From CAWINH01 sp963837425 (GTDB lineage Bacteria; Chloroflexota; Limnocylindria; QHBO01): DNA of 64,000 bases. The stretch's first letter is position 1; each line of letters opens with the position of its first letter. Below are positions 1-9,902 of this stretch, piece by piece. The notes beneath the pieces were generated by a model. That model did no database searches and was not told the DNA's origin. It saw nothing but the letters and a program-made list of their open reading frames with translations. The position numbers and the translations under genes are program-made. The stretch is from assembly GCA_963837425.1 (NCBI GenBank), contig CAWINH010000006.1:620001-684000 (forward strand). Direction: 5' to 3'.

Positions 1-79
1 CTTCCTGCTGCGATTTGCGGCGGACGGGCGCTGCGCGGAATTCACCGAGCTGTTCATGCTCGAAAAAGGGCGCCAGTGA
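1..79 (+). CDS. C-terminal end of an NTF2/SnoaL-like protein (partial)
   Basis: An open frame enters from the left edge and stops at TGA 77-79. The last 25 residues include DGRCAEF and end in EKGRQ. This resembles the final beta strand of SnoaL/NTF2-like small alpha+beta barrel proteins, which often end with a 'DGRC.EF.E.FM' strand. Too little is present to assign a substrate. The stop overlaps the next start in a GTGA junction, so it is probably the upstream member of the same operon. Confidence 0.5.
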   Translation, partial: FLLRFAADGRCAEFTELFMLEKGRQ

Positions 80-933
80 CCGACGCCTGGCACGAGGTCG
101 CGGACCGCGTCTTCGTGCGCCGCTACACGACCTGGAACGGCGAGCCGTTCGATCAGAACGTCGGGGCCGTCATCGGCGCTGACGGCGTACTCGTCGTCGA
201 CACGCGTGCCTCGCATCGGCTGGCCGATGAGCTGCGGAACGAGCTCCGCGGGCTGACGGCGGAACCCGTGGCGGCGGTCGTCAACACCCACCATCACTGG
301 GACCATACGTGGGGCAACGCGCGCTTCGACGGCGTGCCGATCTGGGGCCACGCGCGCGCGGCCGACCGCGTCGTGGCCGACTCCGAGGCGATCCGCCGCG
401 AGATCGTCGAAGAGGAGCCGGGGCTGGCCGCCGAGCTCGACGAGGTCGAGTTCGTCCCGCCGGATCGAACGTTCACCGAACGGACCACGCTCGACCTCGG
501 CGATCGCCAGGTGGAGCTCCGCTACCTCGGCCGCGGCCACACCGACAACGACATCGTGGTCATCGTGCACGACGCGGACGCCCTCTTCGCCGGGGACCTG
601 CTGGAGAACGACGCGGCTCCGTCGTACGGCGACGCCTTTCCGTCGGCCTGGGCGCGGACCGTCGCGGAGGGGTTGCTGCCGCTCGTCTCCGGCGTCGTCA
701 TTCCGGGCCACGGTGCCACCGGCGGTCTCGCATTCGTGCGGCGCCAGGCCGGTGAGCTGGCGACGATGGCCGACCTCGCGCGTCGCGTCGCGCGCGGCGA
801 CCTCTCTGCCGACGAGGCGGTGCGGACAGCCCCGTTCCCGGCGGGCGTGGCGGAGGTCGCCGTCCGGCGCGGACGGGAGGAGCTGGCCGCCGCGACGACC
901 GGCGCGCACACCGCCGTGACGGACCCGGATTGA
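76..933 (+). CDS. MBL-fold metallo-hydrolase
   Basis: A 285-residue metallo-beta-lactamase-fold hydrolase. The zinc motif HHHWDH is at residues 72-77, and further ligands are provided by a GHTDND segment near residue 155, AGDLLEND near 175 and PGHG near 215. This arrangement is typical of broad MBL-fold hydrolases; the substrate cannot be read from sequence. The GTG start overlaps the previous stop (GTGA), and the end overlaps the guaA start (TTGA), so all three are likely co-translated. No signal peptide is seen, so it is probably cytoplasmic. Confidence 0.85.
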   Translation: MTDAWHEVADRVFVRRYTTWNGEPFDQNVGAVIGADGVLVVDTRASHRLADELRNELRGLTAEPVAAVVNTHHHWDHTWGNARFDGVPIWGHARAADRVVADSEAIRREIVEEEPGLAAELDEVEFVPPDRTFTERTTLDLGDRQVELRYLGRGHTDNDIVVIVHDADALFAGDLLENDAAPSYGDAFPSAWARTVAEGLLPLVSGVVIPGHGATGGLAFVRRQAGELATMADLARRVARGDLSADEAVRTAPFPAGVAEVAVRRGREELAAATTGAHTAVTDPD

Positions 934-2627
934 CCGATCCCGGACGGCGGCAGCGCGGACGGACGGTTCACGGCGAGCCCGCGAACGCCGGCCACCGGGT
1001 CCTGGCACCGGACGACGCAGAGGTCGAGGCATACCTCGAGCAGGCGCTGCATGCGCCGCCGCCCGATCGCGCCGAGGCCGCGGGCGAGGCGCCGGACACC
1101 GTGATCGTCCTCGACTTCGGCAGCCAGTTCGCGCAGCTCATCGCCCGCCGCGTTCGCGAGCTCAACGTCTACTCCGAGCTGCTCCCGCACGACACGCCGT
1201 GGGCCGAGATCGAGCGGCGGGCGCCGAAGGCGCTGATCCTCTCCGGTGGGCCGTCATCCGTCTACGACCCGGACGCGCCACGGGCCGACCCTGCCATCTG
1301 GTCCGGGCGGATACCTGTCCTCGGCATCTGCTACGGGCTGCAGCTCATGGCCCACGAGCTCGGGGGCGAGGTGATGCCGAGCGAGCGGCGTGAGTACGGT
1401 CCCGCCTCGATCCAGATCACGAGCGAGGACGGGCTGTTCGCGGGGATCGAGCGCGAGCAGCCGGTCTGGATGAGCCACGGCGACGAGATCGTCCGGCCCC
1501 CCGAGGGCTTCGTCGCCACCGCCCAGACAGACTCGACCGCCTTTGCGGGGCTCGTCGCCCCGGAGCGCAACCTGTACGGGATCCAGTTCCACCCCGAGGT
1601 CGTCCACACGCCCCGCGGTCGTGACATCCTTCGCAACTTCGTGGTCGACATCGCGGGCGCCAGCCAGACCTGGACGCCCGCCGGATTCGTGGAGACGACG
1701 GTGGCCCGGGTGCGCGAGCTGGTCGGCAACGGCCGCGTCATCTGCGCGCTGTCGGGCGGGGTCGACTCCGCGGTGGCGGCGACCCTCGTGCATCGGGCCA
1801 TTGGCGATCAGCTGACCTGCATCTACGTCGACCACGGGCTCATGCGCAAGCGCGAGTCGGCGCTGCTGCGCAGCACGTTTGCCGAGCACCTCGGCATGCA
1901 GCTGATCATGGTCGACGCCCGCGACCGCTTCCTCCGCAGGCTTGCCGGCGTGGAGGATCCGGAGGAGAAGCGCCGCATCATCGGCGACGAGTTCATTCGG
2001 GTCTTCGAAGAGGAGGCGGGCAGGCTCGGCGAGATCGACTTCCTCGTCCAGGGCACGCTCTACCCCGACGTCATCGAGTCGACGACGCCCGAGACGAAGG
2101 CGGCGGCGAAGATCAAGACCCACCACAACGTCGGGGGGCTCCCGCCGGACCTCCGCTTCCGCCTCATCGAACCACTCCGCTACCTCTTCAAGGACGAGGT
2201 GCGGCGGGTCGGCAATGAACTCGGCCTGCCCGAGGCGATGGTGCTGCGCCAGCCGTTCCCGGGTCCGGGGCTCGCGATCCGGATCATTGGCGAGGTGACC
2301 GCCGAGCGGCTCGAGACGCTCCGGGAGGCGGACTGGATCGTGATCGACGAGATCAAGACGGCTGGCCTGTATCGGTCCCTGTGGCAGTCGTTCGCCATCC
2401 TGACCCCGGTTCGCAGCGTGGGCGTCATGGGCGACGGGAGGACGTATGCGAACGTCGTCGCCGTCCGAGCGGTGACGTCCGACGACGGGATGACCGCCGA
2501 CTGGGCGCGCCTGCCGTACGACGTGCTGGCGAAGATCAGCTCACGGATCGTGAACGAAGTCTCCGGCGTGAACCGGGTCGTCTATGACATCAGCTCGAAG
2601 CCGCCGGCGACGATCGAGTGGGAGTAA
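930..2627 (+). CDS. guaA: GMP synthase (glutamine-hydrolysing)
   Basis: Converts XMP to GMP using glutamine and ATP. The class I glutamine amidotransferase domain begins at VIVLDFGSQ (about residue 58), with the nucleophile in GICYG (Cys134) and the His/Glu pair in QFHPE. The ATP-pyrophosphatase P-loop SGGVDS starts near residue 275, and the dimerisation domain ends in KPPATIEWE, the normal GuaA terminus. The TTG at 930 gives 565 residues, about 50 more than usual, but forms the same 4-base overlap (TTGA) seen across this genome. A GTG at 1101 would give a standard-length protein. The first ~57 residues match no domain I recognise. The 3' end overlaps the opposite-strand MOSC gene by 38 bases. 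Confidence 0.95.
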   Translation: MTDPGRRQRGRTVHGEPANAGHRVLAPDDAEVEAYLEQALHAPPPDRAEAAGEAPDTVIVLDFGSQFAQLIARRVRELNVYSELLPHDTPWAEIERRAPKALILSGGPSSVYDPDAPRADPAIWSGRIPVLGICYGLQLMAHELGGEVMPSERREYGPASIQITSEDGLFAGIEREQPVWMSHGDEIVRPPEGFVATAQTDSTAFAGLVAPERNLYGIQFHPEVVHTPRGRDILRNFVVDIAGASQTWTPAGFVETTVARVRELVGNGRVICALSGGVDSAVAATLVHRAIGDQLTCIYVDHGLMRKRESALLRSTFAEHLGMQLIMVDARDRFLRRLAGVEDPEEKRRIIGDEFIRVFEEEAGRLGEIDFLVQGTLYPDVIESTTPETKAAAKIKTHHNVGGLPPDLRFRLIEPLRYLFKDEVRRVGNELGLPEAMVLRQPFPGPGLAIRIIGEVTAERLETLREADWIVIDEIKTAGLYRSLWQSFAILTPVRSVGVMGDGRTYANVVAVRAVTSDDGMTADWARLPYDVLAKISSRIVNEVSGVNRVVYDISSKPPATIEWE

Positions 2628-3141
2628 CCGGGTCGCCGACGCGGACGGTGCCGCCCTCGATCACGCGGCAGTTGACGCCGCGCAGGCGGCGGTCGCGCCA
2701 GTGGCGCCAGTTGACCCAGCGAAGCGCGTCCTGGCCGAAGCGGCCCGCGAACTTGCTGCAGCCTGTATGGGGGGTGGCCGTCACCTCCAGCGTCGCATCC
2801 CCGATCGCGATGCGGCTTCCCACCGGCAGGTTCTCGGCGCCGATGTCGAAGTCGACGTAGATGTTGTCGCCGGCCTCGGAGATCGGGACGCGACCGGCCG
2901 CGACGAGCTCGGCCGCGGTGGCGTTCATCAACGTGACCTGGTAGTCGCGCTCGAGGTCCTCGTCCGCGATGCGCGCCCAGAGGTCACCGACGATGCCGAC
3001 CTCCGGGGAGAGCTCGATCGCTTCGGGGGAGTCGTGGACGCCATGCTCACGGCGAATGCAGAGGAGGCGAACGGTTCCCCGATCGCGCGGCGCCGGGGCC
3101 ACCCTGGCCCAGAGTGCCTCGAGTTCGTCGAAGCTGCGCAT
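2590..3141 (-). CDS. MOSC domain-containing protein
   Basis: About 183 residues. A MOSC (molybdenum cofactor sulfurase C-terminal) beta-barrel is indicated by the [16 protein letters not shown] and [10 protein letters not shown] segments and by a cysteine in TPHTGCSKF, the usual position of the conserved MOSC cysteine. Family members often act as sulfur carriers or on N-hydroxylated substrates; the partner is unknown. I chose the ATG at 3141 because the homologous region begins there and a TACGCT -10-like box lies 8 bases upstream. It converges on guaA with a 38-base overlap and diverges from the UPF0182 gene. Confidence 0.85.
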   Translation of the reverse strand: MRSFDELEALWARVAPAPRDRGTVRLLCIRREHGVHDSPEAIELSPEVGIVGDLWARIADEDLERDYQVTLMNATAAELVAAGRVPISEAGDNIYVDFDIGAENLPVGSRIAIGDATLEVTATPHTGCSKFAGRFGQDALRWVNWRHWRDRRLRGVNCRVIEGGTVRVGDPVTPTRSSPAASS

Positions 3142-3149
3142 CGGCGCGG

Positions 3150-3155
3150 AGCGTA
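3150..3155 (-). promoter_or_regulatory. Putative -10 box (TACGCT) for the MOSC gene
   Basis: TACGCT on the minus strand ends 8 bases before the ATG at 3141, with no Shine-Dalgarno sequence between. This fits a leaderless transcript. No convincing -35 element was found. Confidence 0.4.
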
Positions 3156-3187
3156 CACCGGCGCGGCCGTTCCCGGTTGGGTCACCC

Positions 3188-3207
3188 ACCCGCCTGATCG
3201 GGCGGGT
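3188..3207. promoter_or_regulatory. 7-bp perfect inverted repeat in a divergent promoter region
   Basis: ACCCGCC at 3188-3194 and its exact reverse complement GGCGGGT at 3201-3207 are separated by 6 bases. The right arm ends on the first T of the TAGCAT -10-like box of the UPF0182 gene, where a repressor would block polymerase. Operator function is inference. Confidence 0.35.
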
Positions 3208-3212
3208 AGCAT
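3207..3212 (+). promoter_or_regulatory. Putative -10 box (TAGCAT) for the UPF0182 gene
   Basis: The CGGGTAGCAT context matches the motif before other first genes in this window. It ends 11 bases before the ATG at 3224, and no Shine-Dalgarno sequence is visible. Confidence 0.4.
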
Positions 3213-3223
3213 CTACGCTGCAC

Positions 3224-6185
3224 ATGTCCAGCTGGTTCGACAAGCTCCTCGAGGATCTGCAGCGGCGCCAGGCCGAGCAGGACGCGCGTCGCGAGGGACG
3301 CCCACGACCGCGCGCGCGACCGCGCGCGCCTCGCACGAACGGCAGCGGAGGATCCGGCGACGACGGGCCTCCCGGCCGTGACCGGCCCGTCCGCTTTCCG
3401 GGGCGCCGCGGCGGCAGCGCCGGCGGTCCGGCCGTCCGGCGCTGGGTGATCATCAGCGCCGTCGCGATCGCGATCCTCCTCGTGCTCACCTTTGCCGGCC
3501 GGCTCGTCAGCCTCATCACCGACATCATGTGGTACGACGCGCTCGGTCAGACGAGCGTGCTCTTCACCCGGCTCTGGTCGCAGCTCGGCTTCTTCGCGGT
3601 CGGCTTCGTGGCCTTCGCCGTCCCCGCGATCGTCAGCATCTGGGTCGCACGACGGATCGCGCCGCAGGTGCCGATCCGTCGCATCGGCCAGTTCGAGATC
3701 CCGGACGCCTCGCGCGCGATCACCTGGATCCTCCTCGTGGCGGTCCTGCTCCTGGCCCTCGTCTCGGCGGGCGCCTGGAGCGGCAGCTGGCAGACGATCC
3801 TCCTCTTCCTCAACGGCGGCTCGTTCGGGACCAGCGACCCGAACTTCAACCGGGACGTCGGCTTCTACATCTTCGACCTCCCCTTCTGGCGCTTCCTCCA
3901 GGGCTGGGCGGTCATCAGCCTGATCGGGATCATCGTCCTCAGCCTGGGAGCCTATGCGGCGGGTGCCATGCGCTGGCAATTCCGCCTCACGGCACCGGTT
4001 CGCGCGCACCTCTCGATCCTCGGCGCGCTGCTGCTCGTCGCGATCGCCGCGGGCTACCAGTTCGACATTGCCGAGCTGAGCTACTCGACCCGCGGCCTGT
4101 CGGGAAACATCCAGGCCGCCGCCTACACCGACATGCACGCGCAGGTGCCGGCCTACGTGATCCTCACCGTCGTGGCGCTTGGCGCCGCCGGGCTGCTCCT
4201 GCTGAACATCTGGTTCCGGACGCTGTGGGCGATCGTCCTCGGCGTCGGCCGGCTGGATCGCGATCTCGATCGTGGTGGGCGGGATCTACCCCGCGTTCGT
4301 CCAGACCTTCCAGGTCACCCCCAACGAACGGAACGTGGAGCTTCCCTACATTCGCAACCACATCGCATCCACGCGGGCCGCCTTCGACCTGGATGCCATC
4401 CAGCAACGCGACTTCACCGCGGAGCAGCCGCTGACCAGCCAGGTGTTCAGCGCCGACCAGGCCACCGTCGACAACCTCCGGCTCTGGGACTACAAGCCGC
4501 TCCTTACGACCTTCGGCCAGCAGCAGATCCTGCGCTTCTACTACGACTTCAATGACGTGGACATCGACCGCTACCAGATCGACGGGGCCGAGCGGCAGAT
4601 CATGCTCAGCGCGCGGGAGCTCGACGTCACGAAGCTGGCCGATGCGGCGCAGACCTGGACGAACGAGCACCTCGTTTACACCCACGGGTACGGGATCACC
4701 GCGGTGCCGGTCAACGCGGTGACCCCGCAGGGACAACCCGACTACCTCGTGAGCGGCATCAACACCGCGACGAAGCTGCCGGTCGGCGAGCCCCGGATCT
4801 ACTTCGGCGAGTCGACCGACACCTACGTCGTCACCGGGACGAACACCGACGAGTTCGACTACCCGCTCGAGCAGTCGTCCGACGTCGGCGCGACCACCGC
4901 CTGGACCGGGTCGACCGGGGTGAGCATCGGCAACCCGATCAGCCGCCTGCTCTTCGCGCTGCGCTTCGGCGACTTCAACCTCTTGATCAGCAATCAGCTG
5001 ACGAGCAATTCGCAGATCCTCTTCAACCGCTCGCTACGGGAGCGCGTCCAGCAGCTGGCCCCGTTCCTGACCTACGACCACGACCCGTACATCGTCAGCG
5101 CCGATGGCCGGCTGCTGTGGGTGTGGGACGCCTACGTCACCAGCAATCGCTACCCCGACGCGCAGCCGCTCGCGGCCGACAGCCCGTTCCCCGGGGCGAA
5201 CTACGTGCGGAACAGCGTGAAGGTCGTCATCGACGCCTACGACGGCAGCGTGCACTTCTACGTCGTGGATCCGACCGAGCCGATCACCGCCGCCTACGCG
5301 AAGATCTTCCCGACCCTCTTCGAGCCGATGTCGGCGATGCCGCCGGATCTGGTTCCGCACCTCCGCTTCCCGGAGGACCTGTTCAGCGCCCAGGCCAGCG
5401 CGTATCGGCTCTACCACCTGCAGCCGACCGACGGCGGGGCGACGACGTTCTACACCCAGGACGACCGCTGGGCGATCCCGCAGGACGTCGTGTCGGGCAC
5501 CGGCAAGCCCATGGAGCCCTACTACGTGATCATGCGTCTCCCGGGCGAGGACAAGGCCGAGTTCGTCATGATCCAGCCCCTCGTGCCCGAGGGTCGTCCG
5601 AACATGATCGCCTGGCTCGCCGCGCGCATGGACCCGAACGTCTACGGCCAGCGGATCGCGTTCCGCTTCCCGAGCAGCACGACGACGAACGGGCCTGCCC
5701 AGGTCGAGGCCCGGATCGACCAGGACGCCACGATCAGCGCCCAGTTCACGCTCTGGAACCAGTCCGGCTCGTCGGTGATCCGCGGCAACCTGCTCGTCCT
5801 GCCGATCGGCGAGGACGCGCTCATCTACGTGGAGCCGATATTCCTCCAGGCGGAGGGCACCCCCTTCCCGCAGTTCCAGCGGGTGATCATGGTCAGCCAG
5901 GATCGCGTCGCGTTCGCCGAGAACATCCCCGACGCGATCAACCAGCTGCTGGGAGCGGCCCAGCCACCGCCGCCGAGCGGCGGTGGAGGCCTGCCGAGTG
6001 ACGTGCAGGGCCTGGTGAGCGAGGCCCAACGGCTGTATGGCGAGGCGCAGGCTGCGCTGGCGGCCGGCGACCTGGGCGCGTACCAGGCCCGCATCAATGA
6101 CCTGCAGGCCGTGCTCGATCGGCTTGCGCAGGTGACCGGCGTGACGAGCCCCAGCCCCGCACCCTCCGCCGCTCCGTCCCCGTAG
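3224..6185 (+). CDS. UPF0182 family membrane protein (single frameshift)
   Basis: About 986 residues if one base is removed near 4236-4256. UPF0182 proteins have seven N-terminal transmembrane helices and a large extracytoplasmic domain, and their function is unknown. Here an arginine-rich cytoplasmic start (SSWFDKLLED, then RPRARPRAPR) precedes hydrophobic helices from about residue 70 to 360. The conserved segments VVGGIYPAFVQ, VTPNERNVELPYI and ATKLPVGEPRIYFGE follow, and the tail is rich in Pro/Ser/Ala. The frame changes between LGVGR and WIAISIVVGG, with a net extra base. Both halves are otherwise intact and match one family end to end, so a sequence error is more likely than a split gene. 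purD starts 7 bases after the stop. Confidence 0.85.
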
Positions 6186-6191
6186 CGGCCG

Positions 6192-7469
6192 ATGCGGGTC
6201 CTCGTCCTCGGCGGCGGCGCCCGCGAGCACGCGCTCGCCTGGCGCCTGGCCCGCGACGACGGGGTTGGCCTGGTGCGGATCGCTCCGGGCAACGGCGGGA
6301 CGCCGGCCGTCGCCGAGACGGTCACCGACCTGAACATCGATGACCCGATCGCGGTCGTCAGGCATGCTGCGCGCGAGCGCTACGACCTCGTCGTCATCGG
6401 CCCCGAAGACCCGCTCGCGGCGGGGGTCGCCGATGCCCTCGAGCAGGCGGCGATCCCCGTCTTCGGCCCGACCCGGACCGCGGCCCGCCTCGAGTCCTCG
6501 AAGGCGTGGGCCAAGGAGCAGATGCGTCGCGCCGGGGTGCCGACCGCAGACGGCGCGGCGTTCACCGATCCGGATGCGGCGCTGCGGCACGCGGCCGCCC
6601 TCGGCGAGCCGCCGGTGGTGAAGGCGGACTGGCTGGCGGCGGGCAAGGGAGTCGTCGTGCCCGAGTCGCTCGAGGAGGCCGAGGCCGCGATCCGCGCCCT
6701 CTTCGCCGCCGCCTCGCGGGGCGCCCGGATCGTCCTCGAGGAGCGGCTCGTCGGGCGCGAGGTCTCGGCCTTCGCGCTCGTGAGCGCCGAGACGGTGGTT
6801 CCGTTCGCCGCGGCGTGTGACTACAAGCGGCTCGGTGACGGCGATACGGGCCCGAACACCGGCGGCATGGGCGCCTACTCGCCCGTTCCCTGGTTCGGAC
6901 CCCGGCAGCTCGAGGAGGTGGCGGCGTCGGTCTTCGAGCCGATCGCATGGCGTCTCGCACGCGACGGGATCCCCTATCGCGGGGTGCTGTACGCGGGGCT
7001 GATGGTCACCGACCGCGGACCGACCGTGCTGGAGTTCAATGCGCGGTTCGGCGACCCCGAGGCCCAGGTCCTGCTGCCGCTGCTCGACGGCGAGCTGTCC
7101 GCCGCACTGCTCGGTGTTGCGACCGGGGATGTGTCGGCGATGTCGAGCTCGATCGGGTTTCGCTCCGCGGCTGCGGTCGCGGTGGTCGTCGCCTCGGAGG
7201 GCTACCCCGATCGCCCGCTCGTCGATCGCCCGCTGACCGGTGCCGAGCCCGCTTCGGCCGCGGACGGTGGCCCGCTCCTCTGCTTCCACGCCGCGACCCG
7301 GGCGACCGCCAGCGGCTATGTCTCGAGCGGAGGCCGGGTCGTCACATTCGTCGGGCTCGGACCGGACCTCGCGGCGGCCCGGGCTACGGCACACGCCGGC
7401 GTCGATGACTGCACGCTGCCGGGATCGCAGCATCGGGGGGACATCGGCGCCGGGGAGTCCCCCGGCTGA
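6192..7469 (+). CDS. purD: Phosphoribosylamine-glycine ligase (GARS)
   Basis: 425 residues. Makes glycinamide ribonucleotide from phosphoribosylamine, glycine and ATP, the second step of purine synthesis. The N-terminal VLVLGGGAREHAL nucleotide-binding turn, IGPEDPLAAG, the ATP-grasp segment VVKADWLAAGKGV, the GPNTGGMGAYSP signature and EFNARFGDPE metal-binding residues are all present. Length is normal. It lies 7 bases after the UPF0182 stop, so it is probably read from the same promoter. Confidence 0.97.
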   Translation: MRVLVLGGGAREHALAWRLARDDGVGLVRIAPGNGGTPAVAETVTDLNIDDPIAVVRHAARERYDLVVIGPEDPLAAGVADALEQAAIPVFGPTRTAARLESSKAWAKEQMRRAGVPTADGAAFTDPDAALRHAAALGEPPVVKADWLAAGKGVVVPESLEEAEAAIRALFAAASRGARIVLEERLVGREVSAFALVSAETVVPFAAACDYKRLGDGDTGPNTGGMGAYSPVPWFGPRQLEEVAASVFEPIAWRLARDGIPYRGVLYAGLMVTDRGPTVLEFNARFGDPEAQVLLPLLDGELSAALLGVATGDVSAMSSSIGFRSAAAVAVVVASEGYPDRPLVDRPLTGAEPASAADGGPLLCFHAATRATASGYVSSGGRVVTFVGLGPDLAAARATAHAGVDDCTLPGSQHRGDIGAGESPG

Positions 7470-7493
7470 ACACGGTGCCTCAGCGGCGGTGCC

Positions 7494-7970
7494 TCAGCGG
7501 CCGGGCTCGGCCCCCTCGTCGTTCCGCAGTCCGGCGATGATGCGCTTCTCCATGTCCAGGATCCGCTCCTCGAGGGCCTGCACATGCTCGAGGATCTCGC
7601 GGTTGCCGCGCAGCAGGTCCTCGTTCTGGCCCTCCTCGACGTCGGCCTCGGCCGCCGCGTGCTCCAGCGTGAGCCGGTCGCGCTGCGCGGACCGGTTCCC
7701 GGCCAGCAGGATGAGGGGCGCCGCGTAGGCGGCCTGCGTAGAGAAGGCGAGGTTGAGCAGGATGAACGGGTACGGGTCGAAGTGGAAGAGCAGCCAGACG
7801 TTGCCGCTGACCCAGACAATGACGATCGCGGTCTGGATGACGATGAAGCGCCAGCTGCCCATGAAGCCGGTCACCCGGTCTGCGACCCGGGCGCCGAGCG
7901 GTGCGTCGTCGAGCAGCTTCTGGTTCACCGGGTGGCGATGACGATGGGCCCGGTGCGATGGCTGTGCCAT
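7494..7970 (-). CDS. DUF1003 family membrane protein
   Basis: 158 residues. Two adjacent hydrophobic helices (about residues 40-60 and 65-90, containing FIVIQTAIVIVWV and FILLNLAFSTQAAYAAPLIL) follow a short cytoplasmic segment. A charged, helical C-terminus with DRLTLEHAAAEADVEEGQNEDLL follows. This is the standard DUF1003 pattern; function is unknown. An AGGAG ribosome site lies about 7 bases before the ATG. It converges with purD (24-base gap) and diverges from purE. Confidence 0.85.
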   Translation of the reverse strand: MAQPSHRAHRHRHPVNQKLLDDAPLGARVADRVTGFMGSWRFIVIQTAIVIVWVSGNVWLLFHFDPYPFILLNLAFSTQAAYAAPLILLAGNRSAQRDRLTLEHAAAEADVEEGQNEDLLRGNREILEHVQALEERILDMEKRIIAGLRNDEGAEPGR

Positions 7971-8030
7971 CCGCGTCTCCTCAGCTCATGGCTCCGGCCA
8001 AACCTGGCGGGCGGGCGCCGGCGCGGCCAC

Positions 8031-8036
8031 ATCCTA
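8031..8036 (-). promoter_or_regulatory. Putative -10 box (TAGGAT) for the DUF1003 gene
   Basis: GGGCTAGGAT on the minus strand, about 60 bases before the start, leaves room for a leader with a Shine-Dalgarno site. It is back to back with the purE promoter. Confidence 0.3.
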
Positions 8037-8065
8037 GCCCTCGGCGGACCTGCCTGCCCCGCGGC

Positions 8066-8071
8066 TATCCT
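8066..8071 (+). promoter_or_regulatory. Putative -10 box (TATCCT) for purE
   Basis: The CGGCTATCCT context ends 10 bases before the purE ATG, and no ribosome-binding site is present. Fits a leaderless or very short-leader transcript. Confidence 0.45.
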
Positions 8072-8081
8072 GTAGTCACTC

Positions 8082-8573
8082 ATGGAGAACCTCAGGCCGG
8101 TGGCCGTCATCTGCGGTTCGCGCTCCGACCTGCCCGCGCTCAAGGGCTGCTTCGACGTCCTCGACGCGTACGGAATCGGCTGGGAGGCATCGGTCATCAG
8201 CGCGCACCGCCAGCCGGAGCGCCTCCGCGACTACGTGCGCGAGGCCGAGGGACGCGGGGTGGCCGTCTTCATCGGCGCCGCGGGCCTGGCGGCCCATCTG
8301 CCGGGCGTCCTGGCCAGCCTGACCGCGCACCCGGTCATCGGGATCCCGCTCGACGCCGGCGCCCTGGGTGGCGCCGACGCCCTGTACGCGATCGTCCAGA
8401 TGCCACCCGGCGTTCCGGTCGCGACGGTGGCGATCGGCTCGGCCGGCGCGAAGAACGCGGCGCACCTCGCGGCGCGCATCCTGGCCCTCGCAGACGGCGA
8501 GCTCGCCGAGCGGGTTGCCGCCTTTCGCGACGAGCAGGCATCGAAGGCCGAGATCGGGATCGACCCCCGGTGA
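8082..8573 (+). CDS. purE: 5-(carboxyamino)imidazole ribonucleotide mutase
   Basis: 163 residues. Converts N5-CAIR to CAIR. GSRSD near the start, SAHRQPERL, GAAGLAAHLPG and the IVQMPPGVPVATVAIG segment place it in class I PurE. Class I enzymes normally need PurK to supply N5-CAIR, and no purK is in this window. It is the first gene of the purE-purB-membrane-mgtC-purC-purS-purQ run and overlaps purB by 4 bases (GTGA). Confidence 0.97.
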   Translation: MENLRPVAVICGSRSDLPALKGCFDVLDAYGIGWEASVISAHRQPERLRDYVREAEGRGVAVFIGAAGLAAHLPGVLASLTAHPVIGIPLDAGALGGADALYAIVQMPPGVPVATVAIGSAGAKNAAHLAARILALADGELAERVAAFRDEQASKAEIGIDPR

Positions 8574-9898
8574 TCGACCGGTACGCGCTCCCCGAGCTGC
8601 GGGAGCTCTTCGGCGAGCGGCGGAAGCTCGACCTCTGGCTGCGGATCGAGCTGTTGGCCGTCGAGGCGCTGCACGCCGAGGGCGTGGTCCCCGAAGACGA
8701 CTGGCAGCGGATCCGCTCGGCAGCGACCGATGTCGACCCGGCGAGGGCCCACGAGATCGAGCGCGAGTCGCAGCACGACGTGCTCGCCTTCCTGCGCTCG
8801 GTCACCGAACGGCTCGGCCCCGAGGGGCGCTGGCTGCACCATGGACTGACGAGCTCGGACGTGCTCGACACCGCCAGCGCCGTCGTCCTCCGCGACGCAA
8901 CCGCGATCGTCGAGGGCGAGCTCGAGCGCCTCGCGGAGGTCGTGCGCCGCCTCGCCATCCAGTATCGCTCGACGCCAATGGTCGGCCGCAGCCACGGGAT
9001 TCACGCCGAGCCCATCACGTTCGGGTTCAAGGTCGCCGGCTGGTACGCCGAGATCGGGCGCGACGCGGAGCGCCTCGCGCACGCGCGCCACGCGATCGGC
9101 GTTGGCAAGGTCTCGGGGGCGGTGGGCAGCCATGCCAACGTGAGCGCGGCAGTCGAGCGGCGGGTATGCGAAGCGCTCGGCCTCGAGCCGGACCCGGCCG
9201 CCACCCAGGTCGTCAGCCGCGACCGCCACGCCGAGCTGCTCAGCGCGCTCGCCATCCTGGGCGGCACGCTGGAGCGGATGGCCGTGGAGCTCCGGCACCT
9301 GCAGCGCACCGAGGTGGGCGAGGCGTTCGAACCGTTCGGCGCCGGCCAGCAGGGAAGCAGCGCCATGCCTCACAAGCGGAACCCGATCCTCGCCGAGCGA
9401 GTGAGCGGGATGGCGCGCCTCCTTCGCGCCGATGCCCTGGTGGGGTTCGAGAACATGGCGCTCTGGCACGAGCGCGACATCAGCCACTCGTCCGCGGAGC
9501 GATTCGTCTTCGAGCGCGCGCTCGGGGTGGCCGCCTACGCGACCCGGACGATGGCCGACATCCTCGACGGCCTCGAGGTGGATGCGGAAGCGATGGCCCG
9601 CAATCTCGAGCGACTCGACGGGATGGTCTACTCGGAAGCATTGCTCTTGGCCCTCGTGGTCCGCGGCGCCGATCGGCAGGAGGCCTACCGGCTGATCCAG
9701 GGCGCCGCGCGCCGAGCGTGGCATGGCGAGCGCTCCTTCCACGGTGAGCTTCTCGCCGACGAGGGCGTCGCCGAGTGGCTGAGCTCCGACGAGATCGAGC
9801 GGGCGATGGACCTCGAGCACCACCTCGCCGGCATTTCCGAAACGTATCGCGCGCTGGGCCTCGACGACGCCGCGGCGGCGGCCACGCCGGGAGACTGA
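8570..9898 (+). CDS. purB: Adenylosuccinate lyase
   Basis: 442 residues from the GTG that overlaps the purE stop. Cleaves SAICAR to AICAR and adenylosuccinate to AMP, releasing fumarate. Family marks are DRYALPELRELF at the start, HHGLTSSDVLDTA (substrate-binding and catalytic His), RSHGIHAEPITFG and the fumarase/lyase signature GSSAMPHKRNP with its catalytic serine. Length and ends are normal. The frame is open upstream of 8570, but that part is the shadow of purE and is not coding. Confidence 0.97.
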   Translation: MIDRYALPELRELFGERRKLDLWLRIELLAVEALHAEGVVPEDDWQRIRSAATDVDPARAHEIERESQHDVLAFLRSVTERLGPEGRWLHHGLTSSDVLDTASAVVLRDATAIVEGELERLAEVVRRLAIQYRSTPMVGRSHGIHAEPITFGFKVAGWYAEIGRDAERLAHARHAIGVGKVSGAVGSHANVSAAVERRVCEALGLEPDPAATQVVSRDRHAELLSALAILGGTLERMAVELRHLQRTEVGEAFEPFGAGQQGSSAMPHKRNPILAERVSGMARLLRADALVGFENMALWHERDISHSSAERFVFERALGVAAYATRTMADILDGLEVDAEAMARNLERLDGMVYSEALLLALVVRGADRQEAYRLIQGAARRAWHGERSFHGELLADEGVAEWLSSDEIERAMDLEHHLAGISETYRALGLDDAAAAATPGD

Positions 9899-9902
9899 GC
9901 CG

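Noticed and set aside
5034..7433. 799-codon open frame on the minus strand opposite the UPF0182 gene and purD
   Set aside because: It is the antisense shadow of two well-supported genes; the product is low-complexity Arg/Gly/Asp/His-rich sequence with no family motif. Such frames are expected at this GC content.
8082..8573. PurE as a class II enzyme that would explain the missing purK
   Set aside because: Segments such as AAHLPG and IVQMPPGVPVATVAIG follow class I PurE. purK is more likely elsewhere in the genome.
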